From: Gemmatimonas groenlandica
GTDB taxonomy: Bacteria; Gemmatimonadota; Gemmatimonadetes; Gemmatimonadales; Gemmatimonadaceae
Direction: 5' to 3'
Assembly: GCF_013004105.1 (NCBI RefSeq)
Contig: NZ_CP053085.1
Location: forward strand, 1 to 64,000
DNA: 64,000 bases
Every line of letters begins with the position of its first letter. The stretch's first letter is position 1. Shown here piece after piece: positions 8,702 through 15,880 of this stretch. The position numbers and the translations under genes were made by a program. A model generated the notes under the pieces. It ran no database searches and was not told where the DNA came from. It worked only from the letters and a program-made list of their open reading frames with translations.

Positions 8702-9235
8702 TCAGCGTTCGGTGCGAGGAGCAGTGTAGGTCATGGGCACGCGCGCGAAGATCTCTCGCTCATGCTTGCGCATGTTCTCGATCTCGTAGGGCTGCACGGT
8801 CTTCTTCACGAAGTCGACCTGCTTGGCGGCGGAGTCGACCTTGTCGCCGGTGAGGTAGATGTTCATGAGCGAATGCAATGTCTTCGGCGTACTGTTGCTC
8901 GAGGCGGCGGTGAGCGCGCGATGCTCGAAAAGGCGCGTCGGTTTGAAGTCGGCGCTGTAGAAGTACGCGCGCTCGGAGCGCGTTCGGTCGGCGAGCAACA
9001 TCTGCTCTTCGATGACGACGAGCTTACCGTTGACGTACTCCGCCAAATAGCCGGATTCAGCGGTGACGCTGTCCGACCAGATGCCTTGCACCTTCATGGT
9101 GTCGGTCGACGATGCCGTGGACATTGCGGCGGTGCTATCGGCGGTTGGTGCCGCCTTCTTGTCTGCGCACGCGGAGAGGGCGAAGGCGGCCGCGCACGTG
9201 AGCGTGGCCACGAGCAGAGATTTTGAGCGAGTCAT
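8702..9235 (-). CDS. Putative lipoprotein
   Basis: A 177-residue protein with a lipobox (FALSAC, Cys about residue 23) after a hydrophobic segment, then a Thr/Ser/Ala-rich linker. The globular part (about 47-177) has alternating strands and a charged C-terminal helix (NMRKHEREIFARVP). The ATG at 9235 is preferred over a start 15 codons upstream because it places the basic residues directly before the hydrophobic core. I do not recognise a domain. It lies between the kinase gene (54 bases upstream) and the HerA-like gene (2 bases downstream). Confidence 0.75.
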   Translation of the reverse strand: MTRSKSLLVATLTCAAAFALSACADKKAAPTADSTAAMSTASSTDTMKVQGIWSDSVTAESGYLAEYVNGKLVVIEEQMLLADRTRSERAYFYSADFKPTRLFEHRALTAASSNSTPKTLHSLMNIYLTGDKVDSAAKQVDFVKKTVQPYEIENMRKHEREIFARVPMTYTAPRTER

Positions 9236-9289
9236 GTGAAATCGGGTTCGGGATCTCCGGGCAGCGCGAGAGGCGCCCATCCCGCAATC

Positions 9290-11227
9290 TCACACCGGCG
9301 TTGGCTCCGACGCGAGTCGCGCCGCGGGGGTGATCGGCGCCACCGCCGCGCGGCGGACGAGTACCTGTTCGACATCGCGGACCGCATCGACCCGGCGCTG
9401 CAGATCGCGCACGACCTCGAGCTGCTCGGTGAGGCTGCCTGGCAACGTGCTACCTGTGTCGATGCGGAGCAGGTCGAGTCGGATGGCCTCGAGGGCGGCG
9501 ATGGTGGCGCCCAGGCGCCCGTGCACGGCTTCGCGCTCGCGATCGAGGGCTTCGGTGGCCTGCCGCTGCTCGCGTGGCATATCGGGCCGCGTCGCGGCGC
9601 GCCGGACTCGTTGTTCTCCCGAGATCTCGAGCGCGCGTCGACGGAGGATGATGGCATCCTGGGCCAGGGCCGCGGCCGCGGCGGGAAGTGCCTGCAGATC
9701 CCGACGGGCGGCCTCCGGCAAGCGCGCGAAGATCTCCTCGGCCGCCTGGCCTAGCAGGATCTCGGTGGGCGCGTCGGCCGGGATCGGCCGCCAGGCGCGG
9801 GATGCGCTCTTGCCACCGAGCCAGCTCACGAGGCGCGTGGCGATCGGTTTCCGCACAAAGCTGTAGAACCAGGCGCTGAAGCCGCCGGTCTGCCGCGTGG
9901 CCGTGAGACTGCGCTTGATCATGACGGGCGGCAGGAGCCACGTCATGAGACTCAGGATGGTTTCAATCGCCGAGGGCAGCCCCCACTGGTCCACGTGCCC
10001 CTGAGCGATGGCCAGCAGGAACGCGGAAGCGAGGACGGCGGCGCTCTTGGTCGGCCCCATGGGCTGTCGGAGCGCAGACGGTCCAGGGGCGAGTGCGTCG
10101 GCCACATCCTGCGGGGACACGCCGTGGGTGAGGGCGCGTCGGGCGGCCAGAAGCGTCTCGCCACTGCGCAACGCGATGCCGGCAGCGGCCAGCATCGAAA
10201 CGGCCTGCAGCATGCCCACGAGGAGTCCGCGCCCGAGCGACCCCGCGCGCTCACCGACGACCAGGAAGAACCCGGCGAAGGCGATCGCGATCGACCATTC
10301 CACCAGCGTCATGGTGCCCGACGCGCCGAGGCGTACTTCGCGGGCCTCGACCGGCAGTTCGCCGCCATCAGGCGTGCGCTCGATGGCGGCGACGAAGCGG
10401 GCGGCCGTATCGAACCGATCGACCACGTTGGTCGCGAGGCACTGATCGATCGCGTCCGCCAGTGATTCGGGAAGTTGTGGCGCGAGCGTGCGCACCGACG
10501 GGGCGCGGGCGACCGACTGCTGGGCGATGATGGCGAACGCGCTGTTGCCGTCGTACGGATATCGACCGGCGGCCGCGAGATAAAGGGTCACCCCCAGCGC
10601 GTACAGGTCGGCGCGACCGTCCACCGGCTCGCCGAGGGCCTGCTCCGGCGCCATGAACCGTGCGGTGCCGGCGACTTCGCCGGACGACGAGGTGCCGACC
10701 CGCGTCGCTGCTGCCGCGTCCTCGTGAAAGGCGATACCGAAATCGGCGATGAGGGCGCGATCGGTGCCGTGCTCGAGGAGGATGTTTTCGGGCTTCACAT
10801 CGCGGTGCACGACGCCGCGCTCGTGCGCGTACGACAAGGCCCAGCCAATCTCGCGGCCGATGCGGCGAATGCTCTCGGCGGGAAGACGTCCCACCCGGCG
10901 TAGGCGATCGGCCAAGGTTTCGCCCGGCACGTAGGCCATGACGAACCACGCCAGATCGCCCGACTCCTCAACCCCGTGAATGGGGACGATGTTCGGATGA
11001 AAACACTGGGCCGCGATGCGCGCTTCACGCAGGAAACGGCGCCGTACATCGGTGCGCGCGGCGATGGCTGGCGCCAACAACTTGATCGCGACCGGACGTT
11101 CGAGAATCACGTCGCGCGCGAGATAGACGATGCCCATGCCACCGCGGCCGATCTCGCTTTCGAGTGAGAATCGGCCAGCCAAGGCGGTCTGCAGTGCGAC
11201 GAAGGCCGGATCAGGAGCGGTACTCAT
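9290..11227 (-). CDS. Membrane-anchored Ser/Thr protein kinase (PknB-type)
   Basis: A 645-residue eukaryote-like kinase. The catalytic domain (about 20-285) is complete: glycine loop IGRGGMG (26-32), Lys49 in VAIKLL, HRDVKPEN with Asp143, DFG at 162-164, and MAPEQ in the activation-loop end. It should therefore be active. After the kinase domain there are hydrophobic segments around 310-330, 340-360 and about 405-450, so the protein is multi-spanning rather than single-pass, without a visible PASTA or propeller sensor. The C-terminal 150 residues are Arg/Glu-rich helices, probably a cytoplasmic coiled coil. It is the fourth gene of a close-packed minus-strand run. Substrates are unknown; the small basic protein just upstream and the HerA-like ATPase are the obvious candidates. 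Confidence 0.9.
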   Translation of the reverse strand: MSTAPDPAFVALQTALAGRFSLESEIGRGGMGIVYLARDVILERPVAIKLLAPAIAARTDVRRRFLREARIAAQCFHPNIVPIHGVEESGDLAWFVMAYVPGETLADRLRRVGRLPAESIRRIGREIGWALSYAHERGVVHRDVKPENILLEHGTDRALIADFGIAFHEDAAAATRVGTSSSGEVAGTARFMAPEQALGEPVDGRADLYALGVTLYLAAAGRYPYDGNSAFAIIAQQSVARAPSVRTLAPQLPESLADAIDQCLATNVVDRFDTAARFVAAIERTPDGGELPVEAREVRLGASGTMTLVEWSIAIAFAGFFLVVGERAGSLGRGLLVGMLQAVSMLAAAGIALRSGETLLAARRALTHGVSPQDVADALAPGPSALRQPMGPTKSAAVLASAFLLAIAQGHVDQWGLPSAIETILSLMTWLLPPVMIKRSLTATRQTGGFSAWFYSFVRKPIATRLVSWLGGKSASRAWRPIPADAPTEILLGQAAEEIFARLPEAARRDLQALPAAAAALAQDAIILRRRALEISGEQRVRRAATRPDMPREQRQATEALDREREAVHGRLGATIAALEAIRLDLLRIDTGSTLPGSLTEQLEVVRDLQRRVDAVRDVEQVLVRRAAVAPITPAARLASEPTPV

Positions 11228-11244
11228 GGTGCCACCCTACGGCA

Positions 11245-11424
11245 TCAGAACTCGCGGCGCTTCATTTCCTTGAAAATTCCTTCCGCTTCGGAGCCTTCGA
11301 GGGGTTCGCTCTTTCCACGCGTGGCTTCGAGCGTGGGGTCGAACAGGCTGCGGGAGGGCTTCTTCTGCTGCGACGCCTTGGCGGCCGTCTTCTTGAGCAA
11401 GGCCTTGAGCTGCGAATCCTTCAT
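11245..11424 (-). CDS. Small basic protein of unknown function
   Basis: A 59-residue, Lys-rich soluble protein (MKDSQLKALLKKTAAKASQQ, then KKPSR). The ATG at 11424 is favoured by a GGAG with a 6-base spacer. It ends 17 bases before the kinase start. Several Ser/Thr residues flanked by basic residues make it a conceivable kinase substrate or nucleic-acid binder; both are guesses. Confidence 0.65.
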   Translation of the reverse strand: MKDSQLKALLKKTAAKASQQKKPSRSLFDPTLEATRGKSEPLEGSEAEGIFKEMKRREF

Positions 11425-11484
11425 GAGCACTCCGGTTGGGGGCTCCTTGATGTTGCCGGTAGCGGAGGCCCCTGTAAAGGCCGA

Positions 11485-12753
11485 TCAGGAAGACCGTGTC
11501 ACGCAAGCGGCCGTGATTCCGGCCACCCCGGTACAGCCCGCCAGCCCCATGGTGAGGTCGAATTCGGCGTGCACGTTGCGCAACACCTCGGCCACCCCCT
11601 CCTCGCCCGCCAGCGCGAGCCCGTACGCATACGGTCGTCCCAGCAGCACGGCCGAGGCACCGAGGGCGAGAGCCTTGAACACATCGGCGCCACCGCGAAT
11701 CCCCGAGTCGAGCAGGAGCGGGCACTGCCCGCGCACTTCCGCGGCGATCGCCGGGAGCGCGTCGAGACTGGCGATCTCGCCGTCGATCTGTCGGCCGCCA
11801 TGGTTCGACACGATGATGGCGTCGACGCCGTGCTCGACCGCGAGGCGCGCGTCGAGGGGGTGCAGGATGCCTTTGAGCAGGATCGGGAGCGACGTCATCG
11901 TGCGCAGCCGCGCAAGATCGCTCCATTGCAAGCTTGGTCGCGAGTACGTGGCCACGAATCGCCGCACCGCTTTGCGGGGCCAGTCGGTGCGCAGCTTTTC
12001 GGCCAGCGGTCCCGGCGTGCGACGCAGCAGATCACGCAACACGGTGAGGGCCTGCCACGTGAGGCGTGTGGTCGGCGCGTTGCCAGCGGCACCAGCGAGC
12101 GGCAGATCGAGTTCGCGGCGGAAGACGGGATCGGACGTGTACTGCGCGATCCCCATGCCGCGCAGGAACGGCAGGTTGGCCAGATCGAGATCGCGCGGAC
12201 GCCAGCCGAGCATCGATGTGTCGAGGGTGAGCACGATGCCGCGGCAGCCGCAGCGTTCGGCACGTTCGACAAAGCTGCGGACCAGATCGTCGGAGCGCGA
12301 CCAGTACAGCTGGAACAGCCGCGGGGTGTCGCCCAGCGCTTCGGCACACGCTTCCATCGGCACCGATGCCTGGTTCGAAAAGATCATCGGAATGCGTGCA
12401 CGGCCGGCGGCGCGTGCCACGGCGAGGTCGGCATCGGGGTGCGCCATCTCTAGCACGCCGATCGGTGCGGTGAGCATCGGCATCGGCAAGGGCATGCCGA
12501 GGAGCGTGTTGCTCGTGTCGCGATGCTCGACGTTACGCAACACGCGCGGCACGATTTTCCACGCGCGGAAGGCGGCGAGGTTGTCGTGCATCGTGTCCTC
12601 GCGACCAGCACCCCCGGCGATGTAGCCACCGGCTTCGGGGGACATGGCCTGCATCGCCTGCGCTTCGAGTTCTCGCATCGCAGTGGGGACGCGCGGCCGG
12701 GTACCGGCGACGCCCGCGCTGTAGATCGCGCCCTGTGTCTGCGGCCCGAACAT
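11485..12753 (-). CDS. FMN-dependent alpha-hydroxy-acid oxidase (lactate 2-monooxygenase-like)
   Basis: A 422-residue TIM-barrel flavoenzyme. The catalytic and FMN-binding signature SNHGGRQIDG (active-site His) is present, as are LLDSGIRGGADVFKALALGA (phosphate binding) and an ILKGILHP lysine motif. The N-terminal YIAGGAGREDTMHDN and the LDTSMLGWRPRDLD segment resemble the lactate 2-monooxygenase/lactate oxidase branch more than glycolate oxidase. The expected reaction is oxidation of an L-2-hydroxy acid with O2 as acceptor. It starts 2 bases after the formamidase-like gene ends, so the two are likely translated from one mRNA. The true substrate cannot be read from the sequence. Confidence 0.88.
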   Translation of the reverse strand: MFGPQTQGAIYSAGVAGTRPRVPTAMRELEAQAMQAMSPEAGGYIAGGAGREDTMHDNLAAFRAWKIVPRVLRNVEHRDTSNTLLGMPLPMPMLTAPIGVLEMAHPDADLAVARAAGRARIPMIFSNQASVPMEACAEALGDTPRLFQLYWSRSDDLVRSFVERAERCGCRGIVLTLDTSMLGWRPRDLDLANLPFLRGMGIAQYTSDPVFRRELDLPLAGAAGNAPTTRLTWQALTVLRDLLRRTPGPLAEKLRTDWPRKAVRRFVATYSRPSLQWSDLARLRTMTSLPILLKGILHPLDARLAVEHGVDAIIVSNHGGRQIDGEIASLDALPAIAAEVRGQCPLLLDSGIRGGADVFKALALGASAVLLGRPYAYGLALAGEEGVAEVLRNVHAEFDLTMGLAGCTGVAGITAACVTRSS

Positions 12754-12755
12754 GC

Positions 12756-13754
12756 TCAGTGCTTGTCTGAGGGCAGGCCGAGCATGTCGCGAATCGCGTC
12801 GATCACGGCGCGGCCGGCGGCCTTGTATGGTGTCATCGCTTCGAAGTGTCCGTCACCCACAATCGTGATCACTCGTGCGTTGTCGCCCCGGGCTGTGGCG
12901 GCGGTCGCATAGGCCTCACGTACGGCGACAGGCGCGATGAAATCGCGATCGCCGGCGATGTGCACGGAAGGCACGCCCAGCGGCAGGCGCTCGATCGGCG
13001 ACGCGTCACGCAGGCGAGCGGGTACGCTATCCGGCACGCCGCCGAGCAAGGATTCCACGGCGGGATTGCCGCAGGTGTTGCGCTCGCGGCCATAGAACTC
13101 GCGCAAATCGGCGATACCCCCCACGGACACGACACCACGCACGGGCATCGGTGTGCCGCCGAAGAGCGGGCTGGATCGGTCGAGTGCGCGGCGGGAAGCC
13201 AGCCAGAGGGCGAGATGGCCGCCAGCGGAATGCCCGGTGAGCACGATACGGGTGGTGTCGATGGGATACAGCTTGGCGAGCGTGCGGAGGTAGTCGGCCC
13301 CGTCGGCGACATCGCGGAAGGTGCCGGTCCAGCCGCCCCCGGCGTTGTTGTAGCGCCGATACTCGACGTTCCAGGTGGCTACCCCGGCCTGCGCGAGGGC
13401 GTCGGCCAACGGCGCGCTATTCCGAACGGAGGCATAGGGCGAGTACCAGCAGCCGCCATGGATGACGATGGCAATCGGTGCCCGATTGCTGTTCGTCGCG
13501 CCGTTGGGGAGTCGGAGGTCACCGAACTGCAACGAGTCGCGACCGTAGGCGATGCGCACACCGGCATTACGGAGCGGCACCGTGTCCACATCGCCCGCCC
13601 GCATGAGGCGCGGCGCGGGACTCGCCGGCGCCGCGCCGCCTTGCGCTGTCGCCGTCACGGGGGCGATGGACGCCGGCGCCGTGAGGATCAGCGCGATGCT
13701 GGCGCGCAGGAATGCGGAGCGGAGGGGCGTCTGGTGGCGCGTGGGAATCGGCAT
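12756..13754 (-). CDS. Secreted alpha/beta hydrolase, kynurenine-formamidase-like
   Basis: A 332-residue esterase/lipase-type protein with a signal peptide (cleavage near TATAQ). The oxyanion motif HGGCW and nucleophile motif GHSAGGHLALW are those of the kynurenine formamidase/BD-FAE branch; the Asp in IAGDRDFIAPV and the His in VGDGHFEAM complete the triad. An upstream in-frame ATG at 13802 would add 16 residues; 13754 is preferred because it gives a compact signal peptide. Export argues against a role in cytoplasmic tryptophan breakdown, so the enzyme more likely hydrolyses an external ester or amide. It is the first gene of the minus-strand run and is divergent from the cold-shock gene. 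Confidence 0.85.
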   Translation of the reverse strand: MPIPTRHQTPLRSAFLRASIALILTAPASIAPVTATAQGGAAPASPAPRLMRAGDVDTVPLRNAGVRIAYGRDSLQFGDLRLPNGATNSNRAPIAIVIHGGCWYSPYASVRNSAPLADALAQAGVATWNVEYRRYNNAGGGWTGTFRDVADGADYLRTLAKLYPIDTTRIVLTGHSAGGHLALWLASRRALDRSSPLFGGTPMPVRGVVSVGGIADLREFYGRERNTCGNPAVESLLGGVPDSVPARLRDASPIERLPLGVPSVHIAGDRDFIAPVAVREAYATAATARGDNARVITIVGDGHFEAMTPYKAAGRAVIDAIRDMLGLPSDKH

Positions 13755-13802
13755 GGCGTGAAGCTGGGGGGCCGGGCGACGGGCGTCCAGCCGGAGTGTC
13801 AT

Positions 13803-14096
13803 GAGAGCGGAATCCTCGGGGGAAAAATGCTGTTGACACTCCGCAAAGACGACGCTACCGTGTGGGGCATTCGAAACACGATAGCCGCGCCACGGTGCGG
13901 GAAACGCGCAGCAGGCGACTTCGGGGACCTGGCGAGATGCGGGTCCCTTTTCTGTGGACGGTCGTCGCGAATCGGATGCTGAGACGATGTCGCGTGACAT
14001 CGTCGACCCACGCGGGGGTCTGGTCCGCGAATTACACGAGTGCTCGGTGCGTACGGCAGGGCCGGACTCCGAACACACAGCAACGGGAGCAGTGCC
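13803..14096 (+). promoter_or_regulatory. Promoter region and structured leader of the cold-shock gene
   Basis: No gene is seen here. A TTGACA at 13833-13838 with TACCGT 17 bases downstream is a possible promoter for the cold-shock gene, which would give a leader of about 230 bases, as is usual for csp mRNAs. The leader contains a perfect 9-bp hairpin, GACGATGTC (13983-13991) and GACATCGTC (13996-14004), with a GCGT loop. A GGGAG at 14085-14089 is the ribosome binding site. Confidence 0.4.
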
Positions 14097-14306
14097 ATGC
14101 GTACGACCGGCAAGGTGAAGTGGTTCAACGACGCCAAGGGCTTTGGATTCATCACGCCCGACGACGGCTCGAAGGATTGCTTCGTTCACCACTCGGCGAT
14201 TCAGGGCGGCGGATTCCGCACCTTGGCTGAGGGCGAGCGTGTCGAATTCGACATCGTGCAGGGGCAGAAGGGTCCGGCGGCCGAACAGGTCGTCAAGGTC
14301 CACTAA
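14097..14306 (+). CDS. Cold-shock protein, single CSD domain
   Basis: A 69-residue OB-fold nucleic-acid chaperone that binds single-stranded RNA and DNA. RNP1 is KGFGFIT and RNP2 is DCFVHHSAI (the usual Ile/Val-Phe-Val-His form, here with Cys). The typical [11 protein letters not shown] start is present. The ATG at 14097 has a GGGAG 7 bases upstream. It is monocistronic, between its own promoter region and the 20-bp hairpin at 14328. The long structured leader suggests post-transcriptional control. Confidence 0.95.
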   Translation: MRTTGKVKWFNDAKGFGFITPDDGSKDCFVHHSAIQGGGFRTLAEGERVEFDIVQGQKGPAAEQVVKVH

Positions 14307-14327
14307 GACCGCGCTGGTCGTCATGGA

Positions 14328-14372
14328 ATACACGAAGGGCCACCAGCATCGCGCTGGTGGCCCTTCGTGTAT
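14328..14372. terminator. Perfect 20-bp hairpin between convergent genes
   Basis: ATACACGAAGGGCCACCAGC (14328-14347) pairs without mismatch with 14353-14372 around the loop ATCGC. It lies 21 bases after the cold-shock stop and 19 bases beyond the stop of the convergent DUF2721 gene, so it can terminate both strands. No T-run follows. Confidence 0.75.
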
Positions 14373-14391
14373 CGTGGCGCGACGGACGCCG

Positions 14392-14832
14392 TCAGTGCGG
14401 CCCGATTCGCAATGATCGCATGGCCAGCTGAATTTCCCGTAAAAAGCTGACGAGGCCGGCAATCAGCGCCGCCATGGACAGCACGAAGCAGGTGGCCACC
14501 ACGCGCGAAATGTCGGCGGTGAAGAACGCGCTGATGAACAGGATGGCGATCATCAGGCAGACCAGCAGGGCGGCGATCGTACACAGGCTGATCGCGTGAT
14601 TGATGTGCCGGGCGCGCCGGGCAAGCATGTTCAGGTCGGAGCCCATCACATGCTTGTGCTCGCCAGTAACATCCATGAGTCGGTCCTCGAGCGCGCGCGC
14701 GCGGTCGATGATCCGTCCCAGCCGGTTCGTGAGCACGCCGAGCAGCGAGCCGATACCGGTGAGCATGAAGACCGGTGCAATCGCCAGCTGAATGACGTGA
14801 GCGATGGCGGAAATTCTGACATCTGGCTGCAT
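14392..14832 (-). CDS. DUF2721 family membrane protein
   Basis: A 146-residue protein with three hydrophobic segments: residues about 12-35 (AIAPVFMLTGIGSLLGVLTN), 80-103 and 107-125. Between the first and second lies a charged cytoplasmic loop with RLGRIIDRARALE, the usual DUF2721 signature, and LARRARHINHAI just before the second segment. The length equals the family norm. The function is unknown. The gene is monocistronic and convergent with the cold-shock gene. Confidence 0.88.
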   Translation of the reverse strand: MQPDVRISAIAHVIQLAIAPVFMLTGIGSLLGVLTNRLGRIIDRARALEDRLMDVTGEHKHVMGSDLNMLARRARHINHAISLCTIAALLVCLMIAILFISAFFTADISRVVATCFVLSMAALIAGLVSFLREIQLAMRSLRIGPH

Positions 14833-14938
14833 GCGTGAAAGATGACACCGCGGAGGCTCCTACGGGATCGGCGAAGCGTCCGCAGATTATCGAAGCCTCC
14901 ATGCCGCGTGTCGGCACCTCATATCCATCCCACCAGCC

Positions 14939-15847
14939 ATGCAGACGGACCGCTCGGATTGTGCAATCTGCGGAAAGATCATTCCTGCGTGGCGCGGCGC
15001 CACCTCGGTGGTGTGCGAATCGCCGAACTGTGCCTTTCGCTTTGCAGCGATTCCCGCGCACGAAAAGTGTCTGATTTGCACACGGCCGGTGCCGCCGCTG
15101 CTACGCGCCGAGCGGCACTGCGGCGGCGCGCGATGCCGGCAGGTGCTGCTGGTGGAGCGCCCGACCGCGGCGTTGCGCGAGGCGCGGGCGACCATTCTCG
15201 CGACGGCGCCGTCGTATCAGGACCAGGCGGCGGCCGAGCACGGACTGACCGCCGCCGAAGGCCGCAGCTACGCGTTGTCGGTGATTCCGAAAAACCCGGA
15301 CCGCGTGACGCGCTTGCCGGCGCGCCGCCGCCGCGAATTCGAAGCGCACCTGCGCAAGAAGCTTGCTGGTGCACGGCAGCGACTGTCGGTGGGGGCCGCG
15401 CCGTCGCTCGCGGCCCTGACACTGCCGGAGGAGGAGCCGCTCACGCCGCGGCGTCGGGCTGAGTTGGCGATCCTGGGAGCCGGATGTGGCGCATGCCGCG
15501 GCAACTGCTGCCGTGGCGGTGGTGATCACGCGTATCACGGCGAGGACTCCATGGCGCGGTATCTGCTTCGACACCCCGGTCGCGAGGACGACGCGGTGAT
15601 CGCCGACTATCTCGGTCATGTCCCTGCTCGCACGATGTCCACCGGATGCATCTACCAAGAGTCTGGCGGCTGCTCGCTTCCGAGGGATATGCGGGCCGAC
15701 ATCTGCAATCAGTTCTTCTGTGACGGGCTGAATGAGATTCGATTCCTGTACGGCGACGGTCGCCCGGTGCGCGCGTTCTTCGTGCACTATGACGGGACGA
15801 TGCTGCACGGCGGGCAGTTCGTCGAGATCCCCGAAGTCGCCGACTGA
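14939..15847 (+). CDS. 16-cysteine protein with YkgJ-like C-terminal cluster
   Basis: A 302-residue soluble protein with two cysteine clusters. The N-terminal one has four pairs (Cys8/11, 26/31, 44/47, 61/66), consistent with two zinc-ribbon-like knuckles. A charged helical linker follows (about 70-175). The C-terminal cluster has Cys183, 186, 190 and 191 (CGACRGNCC), then Cys237, 245, 256 and 261 (GCIYQESGGC, DICNQFFC), a spacing that resembles the YkgJ/Fe-S or zinc cysteine-cluster family. No signal peptide is seen. The fusion of the two parts is not one I recognise. It is flanked by divergent DUF2721 and convergent S9 peptidase genes, so its context gives no clue. Metal binding is inferred; the metal (Zn or Fe-S) is open. 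Confidence 0.8.
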   Translation: MQTDRSDCAICGKIIPAWRGATSVVCESPNCAFRFAAIPAHEKCLICTRPVPPLLRAERHCGGARCRQVLLVERPTAALREARATILATAPSYQDQAAAEHGLTAAEGRSYALSVIPKNPDRVTRLPARRRREFEAHLRKKLAGARQRLSVGAAPSLAALTLPEEEPLTPRRRAELAILGAGCGACRGNCCRGGGDHAYHGEDSMARYLLRHPGREDDAVIADYLGHVPARTMSTGCIYQESGGCSLPRDMRADICNQFFCDGLNEIRFLYGDGRPVRAFFVHYDGTMLHGGQFVEIPEVAD

Positions 15848-15870
15848 GCAAACGCGCGCAGTCGGCGACT
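15835..15870. terminator. 12-bp hairpin at the convergent 3' ends
   Basis: AGTCGCCGACTG (15835-15846) pairs perfectly with 15859-15870 around a 12-base loop. The left arm overlaps the last codons and stop of the cysteine-rich gene. It sits 11 bases past the S9 peptidase stop, so it can serve both strands. Confidence 0.65.
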
Positions 15871-15880
15871 CCGGTGTGTC

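Noticed and set aside
13803-14462. Upstream extension of the formamidase-like frame through the cold-shock gene
   Set aside because: It would run antisense through the whole cold-shock gene and its terminator; a signal peptide begins at 13754.
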